A DNA stretch of 42,168 bases from a virus. Positions 8,201 to 16,885 of the stretch are shown here, in pieces. The position numbers and the translations under genes were made by a program. The stretch covers positions 1 to 42,168 of the IMG/VR virus record IMGVR_UViG_3300030107_001155, one strand, 5' to 3'. Below the pieces are notes generated by a model, which ran no database searches, was not told the DNA's origin, and was given only the letters and a program-made list of their open reading frames with translations. Every line of letters begins with the position of its first letter. Position 1 is the first letter of the stretch.

Positions 8201-9607
8201 TCCTACATCACTAAATCTTGTTTCACCTAATAAATCATCTAATTTATCAGGTTGTGTTGAAAATGCTCTTGCTACAGGAACACCTGAACCCATTAAAACA
8301 AGACGTTTTCCAAAATTACTTTCTCTTAATGATTGAAAACCTACTTTTTTAACTAAAGGAATTTTTGAACCACCCCATATTAAAGCTGCAAAAACATGTC
8401 CTACTGATCGTCTTGTTATTGATGGCCCAAATAATGCAGCAGGTAAAGCAAATAAAGGAGCAACGTCTTTATATTGTTCAGGCAAAAAAGAATCAGCAAC
8501 TTGCCATCCTGTACCAGCAGAAGTTGCTATTGCAAAATCACCCCAAACATTTTGAAGTCTGTTAGATAAAGATCCTTTAACTGCTTTAGGAAAAGCTTTT
8601 GTTGTAGATTCTCCAGCTTTTTTTAATTGTTTAGTTAAACCTACTGTTTCTATAGTTGATTTAACACCTCCACTAAAAGGTAAAAAACGTCCATGTAGTA
8701 AACCTGCTTTATACATTAAACTTAATGCAATATTTCCTTTTAATTCTCTTTCTGAAAATTTACCACCCATTTGTCTTAATAAATGTTGATGTATAGGTTC
8801 AACATATTCTTCTAATGCATTTTGAAATGCTTTTTTCTGTTCTGGAATAAATGTATCAGCCCATTCTGTTTGAAAAACATCCATAGCAGTTGAAGGTAGA
8901 GGTTTATACCTATGATCTATATTTACTTCATTTATCAATGCATGCATCTCTGCAGGAACAGCTTCAGTCATATTGTAAAGTACAGGAAGGCCATACTCTT
9001 TTAAAGCATTTCCTAAAATATTTACACCATAAGTTCCATATTCATAAACTCCAAATCCAAATGTAGGAATATCTACAAAAACTTGTTGTAGTTTTCCTTC
9101 TGTAAAAGCTTTTGCAGGGCCAAGTATTCTTTCTACATCTTGTTCTTTTCTTGCTTCTCTTAAAGGATTTACTACAGCTTTTCCAGTAACACCTTTAACT
9201 CGTTCTCCTACAGTTCTAGTTTTTCCATCTACTGGAGCTTCAAGTGCAGTTTCTTCAACAGCCATTATTTCACGACCAGCAGCTTTATTTATTTCAGAAG
9301 CAATTCTATCTGTAGTTGTTTCTGTAGAAGTATCTGAAAATTCTAATTCATTATTAGCTAACTTAAAATATTCATCTAAATCGACTGTAGAACGTGCTCT
9401 AGCTAATCTGTCTGCAGAAACACCTGTTTGTTTTTTTACTTCAAGAGGTGGTTTATCTTTATCAGTAACATACTCTCCTTTTGGCAATATCATTTTTTGT
9501 TGAGAAGGTAATAATTGTCTCTCCTCATCAGGTTCTTTATAAAAATAATCATCATACTCATTAGTAAAACTATTTTGCATGTCTTGAGCTAATGTATTCT
9601 CTGCCAT
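5276..9607 (-). CDS. Very large internal virion (DNA-ejection-type) protein, 1443 aa
   Basis: This is the longest gene in the window. No catalytic domain is recognisable. The first 130 residues are polar and Asp/Glu-rich. A central part holds amphipathic and hydrophobic segments (PLFALPAALFGPSITRRSVGHVFAALIWGG near residue 390, followed by VGFQSL). The rest is long, Lys/Glu-rich and mostly helical. Size, helix content and position next to other large helical virion proteins match the T7 gp16-like class of internal core proteins that form a trans-envelope DNA channel. Unlike T7 gp16, no N-terminal transglycosylase motif is visible. The gene is visibly more AT-rich than the capsid and terminase genes. 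Confidence 0.7.
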   Translation of the reverse strand: MAENTLAQDMQNSFTNEYDDYFYKEPDEERQLLPSQQKMILPKGEYVTDKDKPPLEVKKQTGVSADRLARARSTVDLDEYFKLANNELEFSDTSTETTTDRIASEINKAAGREIMAVEETALEAPVDGKTRTVGERVKGVTGKAVVNPLREARKEQDVERILGPAKAFTEGKLQQVFVDIPTFGFGVYEYGTYGVNILGNALKEYGLPVLYNMTEAVPAEMHALINEVNIDHRYKPLPSTAMDVFQTEWADTFIPEQKKAFQNALEEYVEPIHQHLLRQMGGKFSERELKGNIALSLMYKAGLLHGRFLPFSGGVKSTIETVGLTKQLKKAGESTTKAFPKAVKGSLSNRLQNVWGDFAIATSAGTGWQVADSFLPEQYKDVAPLFALPAALFGPSITRRSVGHVFAALIWGGSKIPLVKKVGFQSLRESNFGKRLVLMGSGVPVARAFSTQPDKLDDLLGETRFSDVGLQKIAEAVQGLEPAYRKEIMQAWDKFMEMKDVIGDETTGKLMLYISEVTGLANTQGLINITTASEKQGMITRVTDFIRVTELEQMQKQNGANITLLRKEILKDIEKYTGGKKETSQVLQNLLTKVDSTLDDLLDEHNLNMDTLDDMATSNSVYTKLSDQQDIRQTAEEVFFYDKYVPSSSLSVEEQFEFINNNKKTFKDKVVKRINNSFQKVKNPSDKNYKKYKEAIKGETIRGSSLNEFLEKIGEFVDEYSEPAIASFTKNARGVNSKDKIITFARKTALEKDTVEQIQSRISKLKQLENTQNLNMQKRNGETFTVDELISDVQSLADELTEQGFDAVEIGKRQKLLITKELSEMRVTNAITGGNADNLINNILRPELKISDVVSFKSDLLDKYRQQYGNSQGYVTGQLHDATRELLESLRHDRPELEKLRKTATDYYRKNVVPWKNKFSTQLKDISEAAENRDILKTVNDLGPEDMFTLFLNSKNYEKMAGTFKTLFGKKGESFTDATELLQETIGRILSGDFPKAKSTFINNLSFEDISTLKTENLITTSQATRLMSIVKKKVDMGEKAKSAIAIELARNVSKKYIKPLQEHLQKEYFDVFGDKIQNLSNSDNFVQALLEEEAITYGFKRNVVDRAKSNILRNTGTDSVEAIDEAVEVSVRNIPESKGRIKLSDAFFDFVENKIMKFDKNGVITKESKKEAKELIESLEALVIQHHYSKSFTLTPNRATGVPRQEPNRFWSKFDNSGLYTDIDLKAMADNLDKSHSLYERIANIKTRYGLFEKGQDNPNQTFQKLIDIYEMSRISVSKLANVAIKNVTQDMAISGILSRIYAGLRGVVSPRYLLTDAIIRATHRKQAEFLSKLFTDPQSVSVVHDIMVNRKPPSQEQVKHMKKLFFLVIGNTMNQFNDRQIGKLLEFMFSSDLDDKNIKQKAQDVFIKQGIQEQDPRERFKRLMKPRKDLKTNIYSTLPNT

Positions 9608-9628
9608 TTTATCTCTTTCAACTACTGT

Positions 9629-12600
9629 TTAATCTTTAATATAATCATTATCTTCATCTAATAATTGTTTTATTCCTAAATTTAAAAACATATTTCTTGC
9701 CTGTTCTATCATATCAGCATGAAGTAAATATTGTTTATTTTCTGGTTTCAAAGTATCAAATGTTTGCATATTATTTTCTATGTCTAATATTTCTGTAATT
9801 GAAGGTTCTTTTCCTTGTTTTATATTAGTAGCTATGTCAAATACATTATTATATTTTCTTATATCTTTCATTTTGTCATTTGTTGTAAAACGCATACCAT
9901 TTGATAGAAAATTTTGATAGTCGGTATTACTAAATATATTATCTGTTAACCACTGAGTATGTTCAAGAAGATCTCCATTTATCATATTTTTAAATTCTTC
10001 TAAGGTAAATGTTTTATCAAGGTCTATTTCTTTAAAATATTTATTCTTTAAATAGTCTCCAACTTCATTTCTACCTTTTTGTAGTGCATCTTCTATTCCT
10101 CTTATTTCTTGAGTAGAAGTTGCTATATTTTCTATATGAAGAGGATACTCTGTATCTCCTATTTTTTGTAGTGTAGGTTTACTTGGATCTGCATATAATC
10201 TAAAAATATTTATTAATTCATCTCCTCTAGATACATTTTTTTGCAATGGTTCAAGAGCAAAAGATTTACTACCGCTTTGAATATTTTCTCTATTAAGGTC
10301 ATCATCAACGTTTCTCTTTGTTAGCTCTCTACTTAATACTATTTTTCTTGCTGGAGATACATTTGATCTATTTAAATGTAATGTTTGTGCTTGTGCTAAA
10401 CCTTCTAAACTAGGCATAACTTCACCATGATATCCTGTTCCAATTATACTTTGTTCAACATTTAAATAATCCATTGTAGATTTCATAGAATTTCCTATAG
10501 CTTGTACTACACCAAAAAATTCAGGGCCAGCACTAACAAATATAGCTGCATAGTTTTTAGCAAAATCAGTATCAGAAACAGTTCTAGAACCAGATGTTCC
10601 TCCTTGAACTGCAGCAGCATATTGATAGGCAAGAGTTATTTTATAAAAACTTAATGCTGCTCTTGAAAAATGTAACTCTCTTAAAGCTTGTGCATTATTA
10701 GCATTATCAGCTACATTTTGAGCAGCAAGTAAATGGTTTCTATATTTTTCTTTTTCATTTTCAAGCATACTTCCATATGATTGACCTTTAAAATTATTTA
10801 TTTCTTTTTGTGTTTCAAGAGAGTAAGGTGAACCTGCATTAAAGTTTACACTACTCATATTTTGATTTAAAATATTTTCAGTAAGTCCAGAAAATTGTTG
10901 TACTTTTTGTTTTAACATACCAGATAAAACATTTGTTATACCTTTTACGTTAGTTTTAAAATTAGAAAGAAAGAATTGTAAATTTGAAGCAGCAGGAGAT
11001 ACTTCTGCAGTTCCTTCTCTTTCTACAAAAAGTCTAATACTATCTATAATAGCTTTATTTTCTGTATTATTTACAAATTCAGAATCATTTAAAAGTTTAC
11101 GTAGAGTTTGTTTAAGATCTGATCCTTCTATTGATTTTACTGAATATTCGTTACCATTTGCATCTACTGCAGTTTCTGTTTTAGATTGAATTAAATTTTT
11201 ATTTAGAAAGAAATCTATATATTTAGCATGTTCGGTTTCAGATAATTTTCCTTTATCTATAGCTGTTATAAATTTATTTATACCTGCTTCAGTGTATATA
11301 TCTTTTATATTTTCTACTGTTTCTAAAGTTCCTTTAACAGAAGCTAATTTAGCTTTATGATCTTTTGAAAAAGTAGTTCTTTCTTTTAATTTTGATTCTT
11401 TTGTAGGAGCTATAGATACTGTTCTTTGATAACCTTCAGATTCAATAATTTCTTCTCGTTTTATTCTAGCTAATAAAAAATCTTTAGCTAACGAAAGAGC
11501 AGTAGTTTGATTTGAAATATTTAATTCGTCTTTAAGATCAGGACGTAGATTGTAAAAAATGTCTATAAATTTTTTAGATTGTTCTCTAGGATTAGAAGCA
11601 GCATTTCTGCTAAAATTTAAAGATGCTTCTAATAAAGATTTTGCACCAAATTTCCCATCTTTACTATCTAAATAATATGCATCATTTTGTTTATTTGGAT
11701 GTGCATATTGAAGTATACTATTAAATGGAGCAGAAAATTTATCACTATTAACATCTATTGTTGAAGAAATCTTATATCCCAAATCTTTTAAATATGGTTT
11801 TAATTGACCAACACTAAATATTTGTTGTACGTTATTTGGATCTATTTTTGCTCGTTCTTGTTTTGAAAGATCTCTTGTTATAGTTTCAGTGCCATCACCA
11901 TTATCTCTTCGTTTAGTTGATGTTATAGAATTTATTTGATCTGTATTATACCCTTGTCCAAAAGTTTCATTAACTAATGTATTCATATGGTTTATTATAT
12001 CTGAATCATCTTTAAACTGAATTGATACATTTGTTAATAAATGAGTTGCATTTGCTTTAGCTGCGTTTGAATTACGATCATTTATAAATCGTTTTAGAAA
12101 TCCATATTGTGAACTCAAAGCATTTTTTATATATTGTTTAAAACCTTCCTTATCTTTTGCTTTGTTTTTATTATTATTGTAAACTCTAGCTAACGAACTT
12201 AAGCTTGTATTAAATCCTTCTGTTGCTTGTGATAATTTTGTAATGCCATCATTAGGAATCTTACCACGTTGACTTATAAATGCGCTAACAGGTTTGAGAA
12301 CATTTATTCTCATTATGTTACCATCCTTTAGTTTAAGATTTGTAGCATAATGAGCTTCATTTCTTGTTGTTAGATCTGCTGCATTGTCAAGATGTTGTTT
12401 CAGATCATTTTGTTTTTTTACAAACTCACTCATCATTGTTCTTGCTTGATTAAACTGACCTGCATTAACAAGATTATTAAAAGTTTCACTCTCTATGCTA
12501 GTAAAACCTAGTTTTGCTCCTGCGTCTAATAATTTATTTGTTTGAGAAGTTTTTGCTTTTTTAGTTGCAGCATCAATTGTTAATTTTTTTTCAGCCATTG

Positions 12601-12673
12601 ATGCATCTGCAGCTTTTTCTGCTGCTAAATCAGCACTTAATCCTGTTCCTAAACCAAATAAAAATGCTGACAT
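9629..12673 (-). CDS. Large internal virion protein, 1014 aa
   Basis: This long, helical, Asn/Lys/Gln-rich protein opens with an Ala/Leu-rich hydrophobic start (SAFLFGLGTGLSADLAAEKA) that could be an amphipathic or membrane-inserting helix. No enzyme motif is visible. It is immediately upstream of the 1443-aa protein in transcription order (21-bp gap), and its start codon overlaps the stop of the 185-aa protein. By position and composition it fits the T7 gp15-like internal core proteins ejected with the genome. It shares the high AT content of its neighbour. Confidence 0.7.
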   Translation of the reverse strand: MSAFLFGLGTGLSADLAAEKAADASMAEKKLTIDAATKKAKTSQTNKLLDAGAKLGFTSIESETFNNLVNAGQFNQARTMMSEFVKKQNDLKQHLDNAADLTTRNEAHYATNLKLKDGNIMRINVLKPVSAFISQRGKIPNDGITKLSQATEGFNTSLSSLARVYNNNKNKAKDKEGFKQYIKNALSSQYGFLKRFINDRNSNAAKANATHLLTNVSIQFKDDSDIINHMNTLVNETFGQGYNTDQINSITSTKRRDNGDGTETITRDLSKQERAKIDPNNVQQIFSVGQLKPYLKDLGYKISSTIDVNSDKFSAPFNSILQYAHPNKQNDAYYLDSKDGKFGAKSLLEASLNFSRNAASNPREQSKKFIDIFYNLRPDLKDELNISNQTTALSLAKDFLLARIKREEIIESEGYQRTVSIAPTKESKLKERTTFSKDHKAKLASVKGTLETVENIKDIYTEAGINKFITAIDKGKLSETEHAKYIDFFLNKNLIQSKTETAVDANGNEYSVKSIEGSDLKQTLRKLLNDSEFVNNTENKAIIDSIRLFVEREGTAEVSPAASNLQFFLSNFKTNVKGITNVLSGMLKQKVQQFSGLTENILNQNMSSVNFNAGSPYSLETQKEINNFKGQSYGSMLENEKEKYRNHLLAAQNVADNANNAQALRELHFSRAALSFYKITLAYQYAAAVQGGTSGSRTVSDTDFAKNYAAIFVSAGPEFFGVVQAIGNSMKSTMDYLNVEQSIIGTGYHGEVMPSLEGLAQAQTLHLNRSNVSPARKIVLSRELTKRNVDDDLNRENIQSGSKSFALEPLQKNVSRGDELINIFRLYADPSKPTLQKIGDTEYPLHIENIATSTQEIRGIEDALQKGRNEVGDYLKNKYFKEIDLDKTFTLEEFKNMINGDLLEHTQWLTDNIFSNTDYQNFLSNGMRFTTNDKMKDIRKYNNVFDIATNIKQGKEPSITEILDIENNMQTFDTLKPENKQYLLHADMIEQARNMFLNLGIKQLLDEDNDYIKD

Positions 12674-13230
12674 TATTCTTTACTCCCTATTCTTTTAGCA
12701 AAACCTATATCTTCTTCTACATTCTCTTCTGCTAACATATTTAAAATTTCTTGACTATTTTGTAATTGTTCTGAAATTTTATTTGAATACTTTGGAAAAC
12801 GATCATTAGGAGATATTTGTTGCATTAATTGTATTCCTTCTTCCTCAGACATTCCTTCTTCATCTGGTATCGTATTTAATACACCAATCATATCGATATT
12901 TTCATCATCTCCTATTTCAACAAGATACATTATAAGAGGTGCTTTAATTAATTCTGCAACATTAACATCATATAATCCTTCTGAAACACCACCTAAAACT
13001 AATGCAGAAGCTATTGTTTCAGCAGTTAATCCTGCTTCTAATAAGTTTATAATAGTCTTTTTTGCAGCAGGTGTTTGTATATGCTCAACTAAAGAATTAA
13101 GAGCATTTTCAGGATTAGAAGTTAATGGAGGTTTTTCATAAGGAAATTGACCCGGATTAGCAGTTAAGGATTGTCCGGGAATTGCTGCTCCAAATATATC
13201 TAAATCATTATCTAATGGAATATTACTCAT
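12673..13230 (-). CDS. Virion-associated protein with GQSLT...EKPP N-terminus, 185 aa
   Basis: This protein has a Pro/Gly-rich N-terminus (IPGQSLTANPGQFPYEKPP) and a helical middle (KKTIINLLEAGLTAETIASA, LGGVSEGLYDVNVAELI) followed by an acidic tail. I recall the same order of a GxSLT segment, a proline patch with EKPP or EQPP and a GG(V/M)xEGxxxVxV segment from structural proteins of many marine phages, often next to internal core proteins. The function is unknown. The gene is coupled to the 1014-aa protein through a one-base stop/start overlap, so stoichiometric co-production is likely. Confidence 0.65.
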   Translation of the reverse strand: MSNIPLDNDLDIFGAAIPGQSLTANPGQFPYEKPPLTSNPENALNSLVEHIQTPAAKKTIINLLEAGLTAETIASALVLGGVSEGLYDVNVAELIKAPLIMYLVEIGDDENIDMIGVLNTIPDEEGMSEEEGIQLMQQISPNDRFPKYSNKISEQLQNSQEILNMLAEENVEEDIGFAKRIGSKE

Positions 13231-13240
13231 TAATCATATC

Positions 13241-13675
13241 CTATCCTGTTCCTATAGCAGTTGGAGCTTTTGTGTATCTTGGGCTTTTACCAGTTGGTTG
13301 TGTAACTTCTCCTGCATAATTTGTATAATCTACACTACCACTTTTTACCATTTGTAGATGTTTTTTAACTGCTGCTACTCTTTTATCTGTTCCTGCTGCA
13401 TTAACCATTCTAAAAAGAGTATTAGTAGATTTTGATCGTATATCTTTAGGTTTACTTAAAGGTTCCATTGGTAATTCTCGTTTAATATTTTCAGCAAAAC
13501 CTTCAACTTTTCCAACTGCAGTTTGAGCTTCTATAGCTCTTATAATTCTATCAGCTTCTTTTTGATCTCTAAGTTCTTGAGCAGTTGTTGGTTTACCAGA
13601 ACCTTCTCTAAGTAAATTAAAAACAAATTTTCCTCCTGCATGTAATGCTTCACCAATATCACTAAAAAATCCCAT
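13241..13675 (-). CDS. Hypothetical virion-region protein, 144 aa
   Basis: I do not recognise this protein. It is basic, with an amphipathic N-terminal helix (GFFSDIGEALHAGGKFVFN) that could associate with a membrane, a charged helix (TAQELRDQKEADRIIRAIEA) and a disordered Pro/Lys-rich C-terminus (SPRYTKAPTAIG). It lies between larger internal virion proteins in the same operon, so a minor virion or ejection component is a fair guess. Downstream to the right, a short gap carries an alternating TA run (about 13691-13702) and no clear signal. Confidence 0.6.
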   Translation of the reverse strand: MGFFSDIGEALHAGGKFVFNLLREGSGKPTTAQELRDQKEADRIIRAIEAQTAVGKVEGFAENIKRELPMEPLSKPKDIRSKSTNTLFRMVNAAGTDKRVAAVKKHLQMVKSGSVDYTNYAGEVTQPTGKSPRYTKAPTAIGTG

Positions 13676-13717
13676 GTTTATTTTCCTTACTTATATATAT
13701 ATATTTTATAATTTTTA

Positions 13718-15220
13718 TTAATCATCAGAACCAAATAAAGCATCACCTACTGATTCTATTAATGAACCAGTAACTGATTTTAAAGAACCTTGAACTAAAC
13801 TACCTAAATATGTGCCGATAGCAGCTTCTGATTTAGCATCCCATGTTAAATCAAACATTTCTTTTGAAAATTGATTTTGCATAACAGTTAATGCTAATTG
13901 TTGTGCTCTTTGATTAGCATTTTCTGTACTAGTAAAAGCATAATGCATTTCATCTCTATATTTTTGCCATAAGTTAGCTTGTGCTCCTGCAGTTATTCCT
14001 AATACACTAGCAGCATTTATTCTATTTGCATTATTTTCTTCAGCAGCATTAGCAGTATTTATTGTTCTTTGCCAAAGAGCATTTGCTTGTTGAATTTGTT
14101 GTTGCATAGTTGTATTAAATTTTTCTCTAGCATCTTGTAATTTAGCATTATACTTAACAATAGAATTAGTTTGATCTATATTAAATTGATCCATAGCTGC
14201 TGCACGATTAGCATTATTTGTTGCAACTGTTGATCCTAACTGATCGTAAAATTGATTAACTTGATTTTGTGATGTAGCATTAAACTGTTTAGCAGCGTTA
14301 GCAGCAGCTTGATCTGTAAACAATGACTGTACTTTACTCTGATAGTTTAACGTTTCTGTTGCTTGTCTGTTATTTAAATTAGAAATATCCATCTGCAAAA
14401 ATGTTTGAGCATTTTGTTGAGCAGCTTTCATTCTATTATCTAAATTTTGTTTATCCATAGTAGCAATAGTAGCTGCATTAGATAAAGCTGTTTGTTGTTC
14501 ATTAGTAAGATTTTGTAATTGTATTCTAGAATAAGCTTGAGCATCTGCAGCAGCTATAGGTATAGCACTTTCATTTATAGCTTGAACCATTGCAGCAGAA
14601 GCCATAGAAGATGAACTTAATCCACGTTGATTCATTATAGAACGTACTTTACGTACATTTGGTGCAGCCCATGCAGGTAATTCTGCACCAGAATCTAATG
14701 AAGCCATTAACTGTTCAACTTGATATTTTGTTGTAGCTTCTTGTGCTAAAGTCTGTGTTTTTGCTTCAGCTAAACTACCTCGTTCAAACATTTGTGTTTT
14801 AGTACGTTCATCAACAACCTGATTAGGATCAATAGTAGCACTTGTAGACAATGTACCTTGAGCAGCAGTAGACGTAGGTAAATTAGAATAAGAACGTTCT
14901 ACATTAGCAACAGTTGCTACATCAGGTTGTGTAGGACTTGTAACAGCAGCAGTGCTTGCAACTTGAGCAGGAGTAATATTTACACCTGTAGGACTTAATG
15001 TTGTTGGAGTTGTTAATAATTCATCTTGTTGAACTGTTTGTGCAGTTGGCTGATAAGCACCTTGTCCTAAATCTACACCAGAACTTATATCAGTTGCACC
15101 TGCAGTACCGGGAGTTACAGCACCTACTGCTTGCTGTCCCATGATATCTATTATAGGTTTATTTTGACCTTCAATAGTTGTTATATCTTCAGTAGGTGCT
15201 TGTTCTGTTTCTTCAGCCAT
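13718..15220 (-). CDS. Ala/Gln/Thr-rich internal virion protein, 500 aa
   Basis: The first 150 residues are low-complexity Thr/Pro/Ala/Gln (TTPTTLSPTGVNITPAQ), suggesting an extended or processed segment. The rest is an Ala/Gln/Asn-rich, probably coiled-coil region (NLNNRQATETLNYQ, QQIQQANALWQRTINTANAA). The C-terminus contains a Gly/Ser/Leu amphipathic stretch (YLGSLVQGSLKSVTGSL). T7 gp14-like internal virion proteins are similarly Ala/Gln-rich and form the outer-membrane part of the ejection channel, which would fit this position. AGAAGGTAAGAAAAT precedes the start and overlaps the end of the upstream holin-like gene. Confidence 0.65.
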   Translation of the reverse strand: MAEETEQAPTEDITTIEGQNKPIIDIMGQQAVGAVTPGTAGATDISSGVDLGQGAYQPTAQTVQQDELLTTPTTLSPTGVNITPAQVASTAAVTSPTQPDVATVANVERSYSNLPTSTAAQGTLSTSATIDPNQVVDERTKTQMFERGSLAEAKTQTLAQEATTKYQVEQLMASLDSGAELPAWAAPNVRKVRSIMNQRGLSSSSMASAAMVQAINESAIPIAAADAQAYSRIQLQNLTNEQQTALSNAATIATMDKQNLDNRMKAAQQNAQTFLQMDISNLNNRQATETLNYQSKVQSLFTDQAAANAAKQFNATSQNQVNQFYDQLGSTVATNNANRAAAMDQFNIDQTNSIVKYNAKLQDAREKFNTTMQQQIQQANALWQRTINTANAAEENNANRINAASVLGITAGAQANLWQKYRDEMHYAFTSTENANQRAQQLALTVMQNQFSKEMFDLTWDAKSEAAIGTYLGSLVQGSLKSVTGSLIESVGDALFGSDD

Positions 15221-15226
15221 ATTTTC

Positions 15227-15403
15227 TTACCTTCTTAATTTCTTAATACAACGTTGTACAGTTTTTGTTTCATAAATTCTTATTAAAGTCCACACAACAG
15301 TAAGGAGTGCTGCTAAAGGTGGTAGATAATTCATCATAGTTCCTGCTACTACTCCAATAGATGTAGCGTCAACTACAGTTTTTATTACGTTGTTACTATC
15401 CAT
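15227..15403 (-). CDS. Small holin-like membrane protein, 58 aa
   Basis: Read directly from the minus strand, this gene starts at the ATG at 15403 and stops at 15227-15229. It begins MDSNNVIKTVVDATSIGVV and contains a hydrophobic core with a Pro-Pro kink (NYLPPLAALLTVVWTLIRIYE), ending in a basic tail (CIKKLRR). This pattern of a DA(T/I)S(I/V)G helix, a PxxAAL...VWTLIRIYE helix and a basic C-terminus is one I associate with small class II holin-like proteins of marine podoviruses. The start overlaps the stop of the upstream gene by eight bases. It would act in the inner membrane, and it is unrelated to the 3TM holin at 4489-4899. Confidence 0.72.
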   Translation of the reverse strand: MDSNNVIKTVVDATSIGVVAGTMMNYLPPLAALLTVVWTLIRIYETKTVQRCIKKLRR

Positions 15404-15632
15404 CGTAAGGCAACATCTTCATAGGTCTGTAACTTCCGTCCATTGTCTTGTGCATTTCTAACTTACCTTTCATACAAACCCAACGTGGCCCTTGATATGT
15501 ATCACTCTCTCGTTCTATTTTACGTTTGACTTTTAAACATTCACTTAAAGATTTACGTGGTGTAAACTCCATAACTGTTCCACCTACACTTGCTATCATT
15601 TGCAATATAAATCCTGTAAATATTTCTATCAT
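15396..15632 (-). CDS. Small membrane or exported protein, 78 aa
   Basis: An N-terminal hydrophobic segment (residues about 2-20, IEIFTGFILQMIASVGGT) could be a signal peptide or anchor. It is followed by a short basic domain with two cysteines (SLSECLKVKRKI and RWVCMKGKL) that might form a disulphide in the periplasm. I do not know the family. It lies between the holin-like protein and two membrane coiled-coil proteins, so a lysis or envelope role is likely. The start overlaps the upstream stop (ATGA). Confidence 0.6.
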   Translation of the reverse strand: MIEIFTGFILQMIASVGGTVMEFTPRKSLSECLKVKRKIERESDTYQGPRWVCMKGKLEMHKTMDGSYRPMKMLPYDG

Positions 15633-16021
15633 TTTCCGTTAGTATACTTTAAGTTTCTTTGGCTATCTTTAAGATCTTCAATATTACCCATAGCTTTCTC
15701 AACATCTTTTTGTAACCGTGATATGTTAACAGCATTGTGTGCCATAGATTCTATAGTTGTTTGTATCTTCTCTACTTGACCAGAAAGATGCTCTATTAAC
15801 ATATACTGTTCTTTGTCTGTAGGACTCTGTGGTGTTTTTATACGAAACTCATTGTTTTTTTCTAAATCTGATTGCATTAACTGTCCATTAGTTTCTAGCT
15901 TATTAAGTCTTTCTACTACACCAAAGTAAGCCCACGTTCCTACAGCTACTGCACCTACAATACTAATAAGGTTTCGTATTGGCATTGCTACTGACGTATT
16001 AGAGTTTACTTCAGTTGCCAT
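15629..16021 (-). CDS. Membrane-anchored coiled-coil protein, 130 aa
   Basis: One membrane helix lies near the N-terminus (residues about 16-35, NLISIVGAVAVGTWAYFGVV). The remainder is a coiled-coil-prone, Glu/Lys/Gln-rich domain (LIEHLSGQVEKIQTTIESMA). The plan is the same as the protein at 4920-5255 near the other holin, although the sequences do not look closely related. It may be a spanin-like or holin-partner protein; no motif proves this. Confidence 0.6.
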   Translation of the reverse strand: MATEVNSNTSVAMPIRNLISIVGAVAVGTWAYFGVVERLNKLETNGQLMQSDLEKNNEFRIKTPQSPTDKEQYMLIEHLSGQVEKIQTTIESMAHNAVNISRLQKDVEKAMGNIEDLKDSQRNLKYTNGK

Positions 16022-16579
16022 TTATATACATCCTTTGCAAGCCCAGCTAATGTACCAATACATACCTAATGCTACACCTATAATTATTAATAGTTTACTA
16101 AACTCCTGTAGTGCTTTCTTAAACTTCTTTCTGTTTTCATAAGCTCTATCTTTAGCTTCTTCTGCTTGTCGTTTTAGTCGTTCATCTCTTTCTTTAATAC
16201 GTTCTTGTCTAGTTTTTAATATAGTAGTCCACGTATCTGCACCAAATCTAGCATTGAGCATTAGAGACATATTACGTATCTCTTTTTGTGCTTGTTTCTT
16301 TTCTATAATTTCAGCAGCTATTTCTTGTATACTCGTACCATCACCTTCATCACCGCCAATCTTTTTACCTATAAACGTTTGCCATTTACCAGCAATACTA
16401 GATTGAGCTTTCTTTTTCTTTTCAGCAATCTTTTTATCAATGTGTTCTTGACCACTAAACACATTGTCTATGTGATGGCTAATTTCATGTATATCTTGGC
16501 AAGTATGTATTACTTCCTTAATACCTGTTACAGCACTCTTAACTAATTGTATACCAACTAATGTTTCTGCTATTACCAT
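16022..16579 (-). CDS. C-tail-anchored charged coiled-coil membrane protein, 185 aa
   Basis: A long, highly charged helical region (KTRQERIKERDERLKRQAEE, preceded by QAQKEIRNMSLMLNARFGAD) ends in one C-terminal membrane helix (LLIIIGVALGMYWYISWAC). The C-terminus has two cysteines (CKGCI). With its tail anchor it would sit on the cytoplasmic side of the inner membrane. It belongs to the 15.2-16.6 kb membrane-protein cluster between the internal virion proteins and the tail fibres. The function is not recognised; a role in membrane disruption, spanin-type bridging or superinfection exclusion is possible. Confidence 0.6.
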   Translation of the reverse strand: MVIAETLVGIQLVKSAVTGIKEVIHTCQDIHEISHHIDNVFSGQEHIDKKIAEKKKKAQSSIAGKWQTFIGKKIGGDEGDGTSIQEIAAEIIEKKQAQKEIRNMSLMLNARFGADTWTTILKTRQERIKERDERLKRQAEEAKDRAYENRKKFKKALQEFSKLLIIIGVALGMYWYISWACKGCI

Positions 16580-16585
16580 TATATA

Positions 16586-16876
16586 TTAGCTCGGTTTTGT
16601 AGGCCACGTAACAGCAGCCGTTGGATCAGATATGGTTGATGGCAAATCTCTCAAATCAGTGCGGTATTTTTTTCTTGCATCTGTAAACGAATCAGACACA
16701 TCAGATGATGCCCACCAATCAGTATCTGCTAGTAATGAGTTTCTTTTTAATCTAATCTGAGCCATTTTTCTAGCTGAGTATCCATCTGAAAAAACTTTTT
16801 CTTCTGCATCTCGTGCAGTTTCTTCTGCATCTGTTAGTTGAATACGTTCACCATTAACTTTTTTATATCTTGGCAT
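16586..16876 (-). CDS. Phage tail assembly chaperone-like protein, 96 aa
   Basis: This protein contains the pattern of a short family found next to tail fibre genes in many phages: an N-terminal RYKKVNGERIQLT, then a helix, IRLKRNSLLADTDWWASSDV with its paired Trp residues, and YRTDLRDLP with a C-terminal WPTKPS. In that family the L(L)xxTDW...YRQ(A)LRDLP core marks putative tail-fibre assembly chaperones. It sits next to the fibre-like gene at 16886-17677, which is the expected partner. Confidence 0.75.
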   Translation of the reverse strand: MPRYKKVNGERIQLTDAEETARDAEEKVFSDGYSARKMAQIRLKRNSLLADTDWWASSDVSDSFTDARKKYRTDLRDLPSTISDPTAAVTWPTKPS

Positions 16877-16885
16877 TATCTTCTC

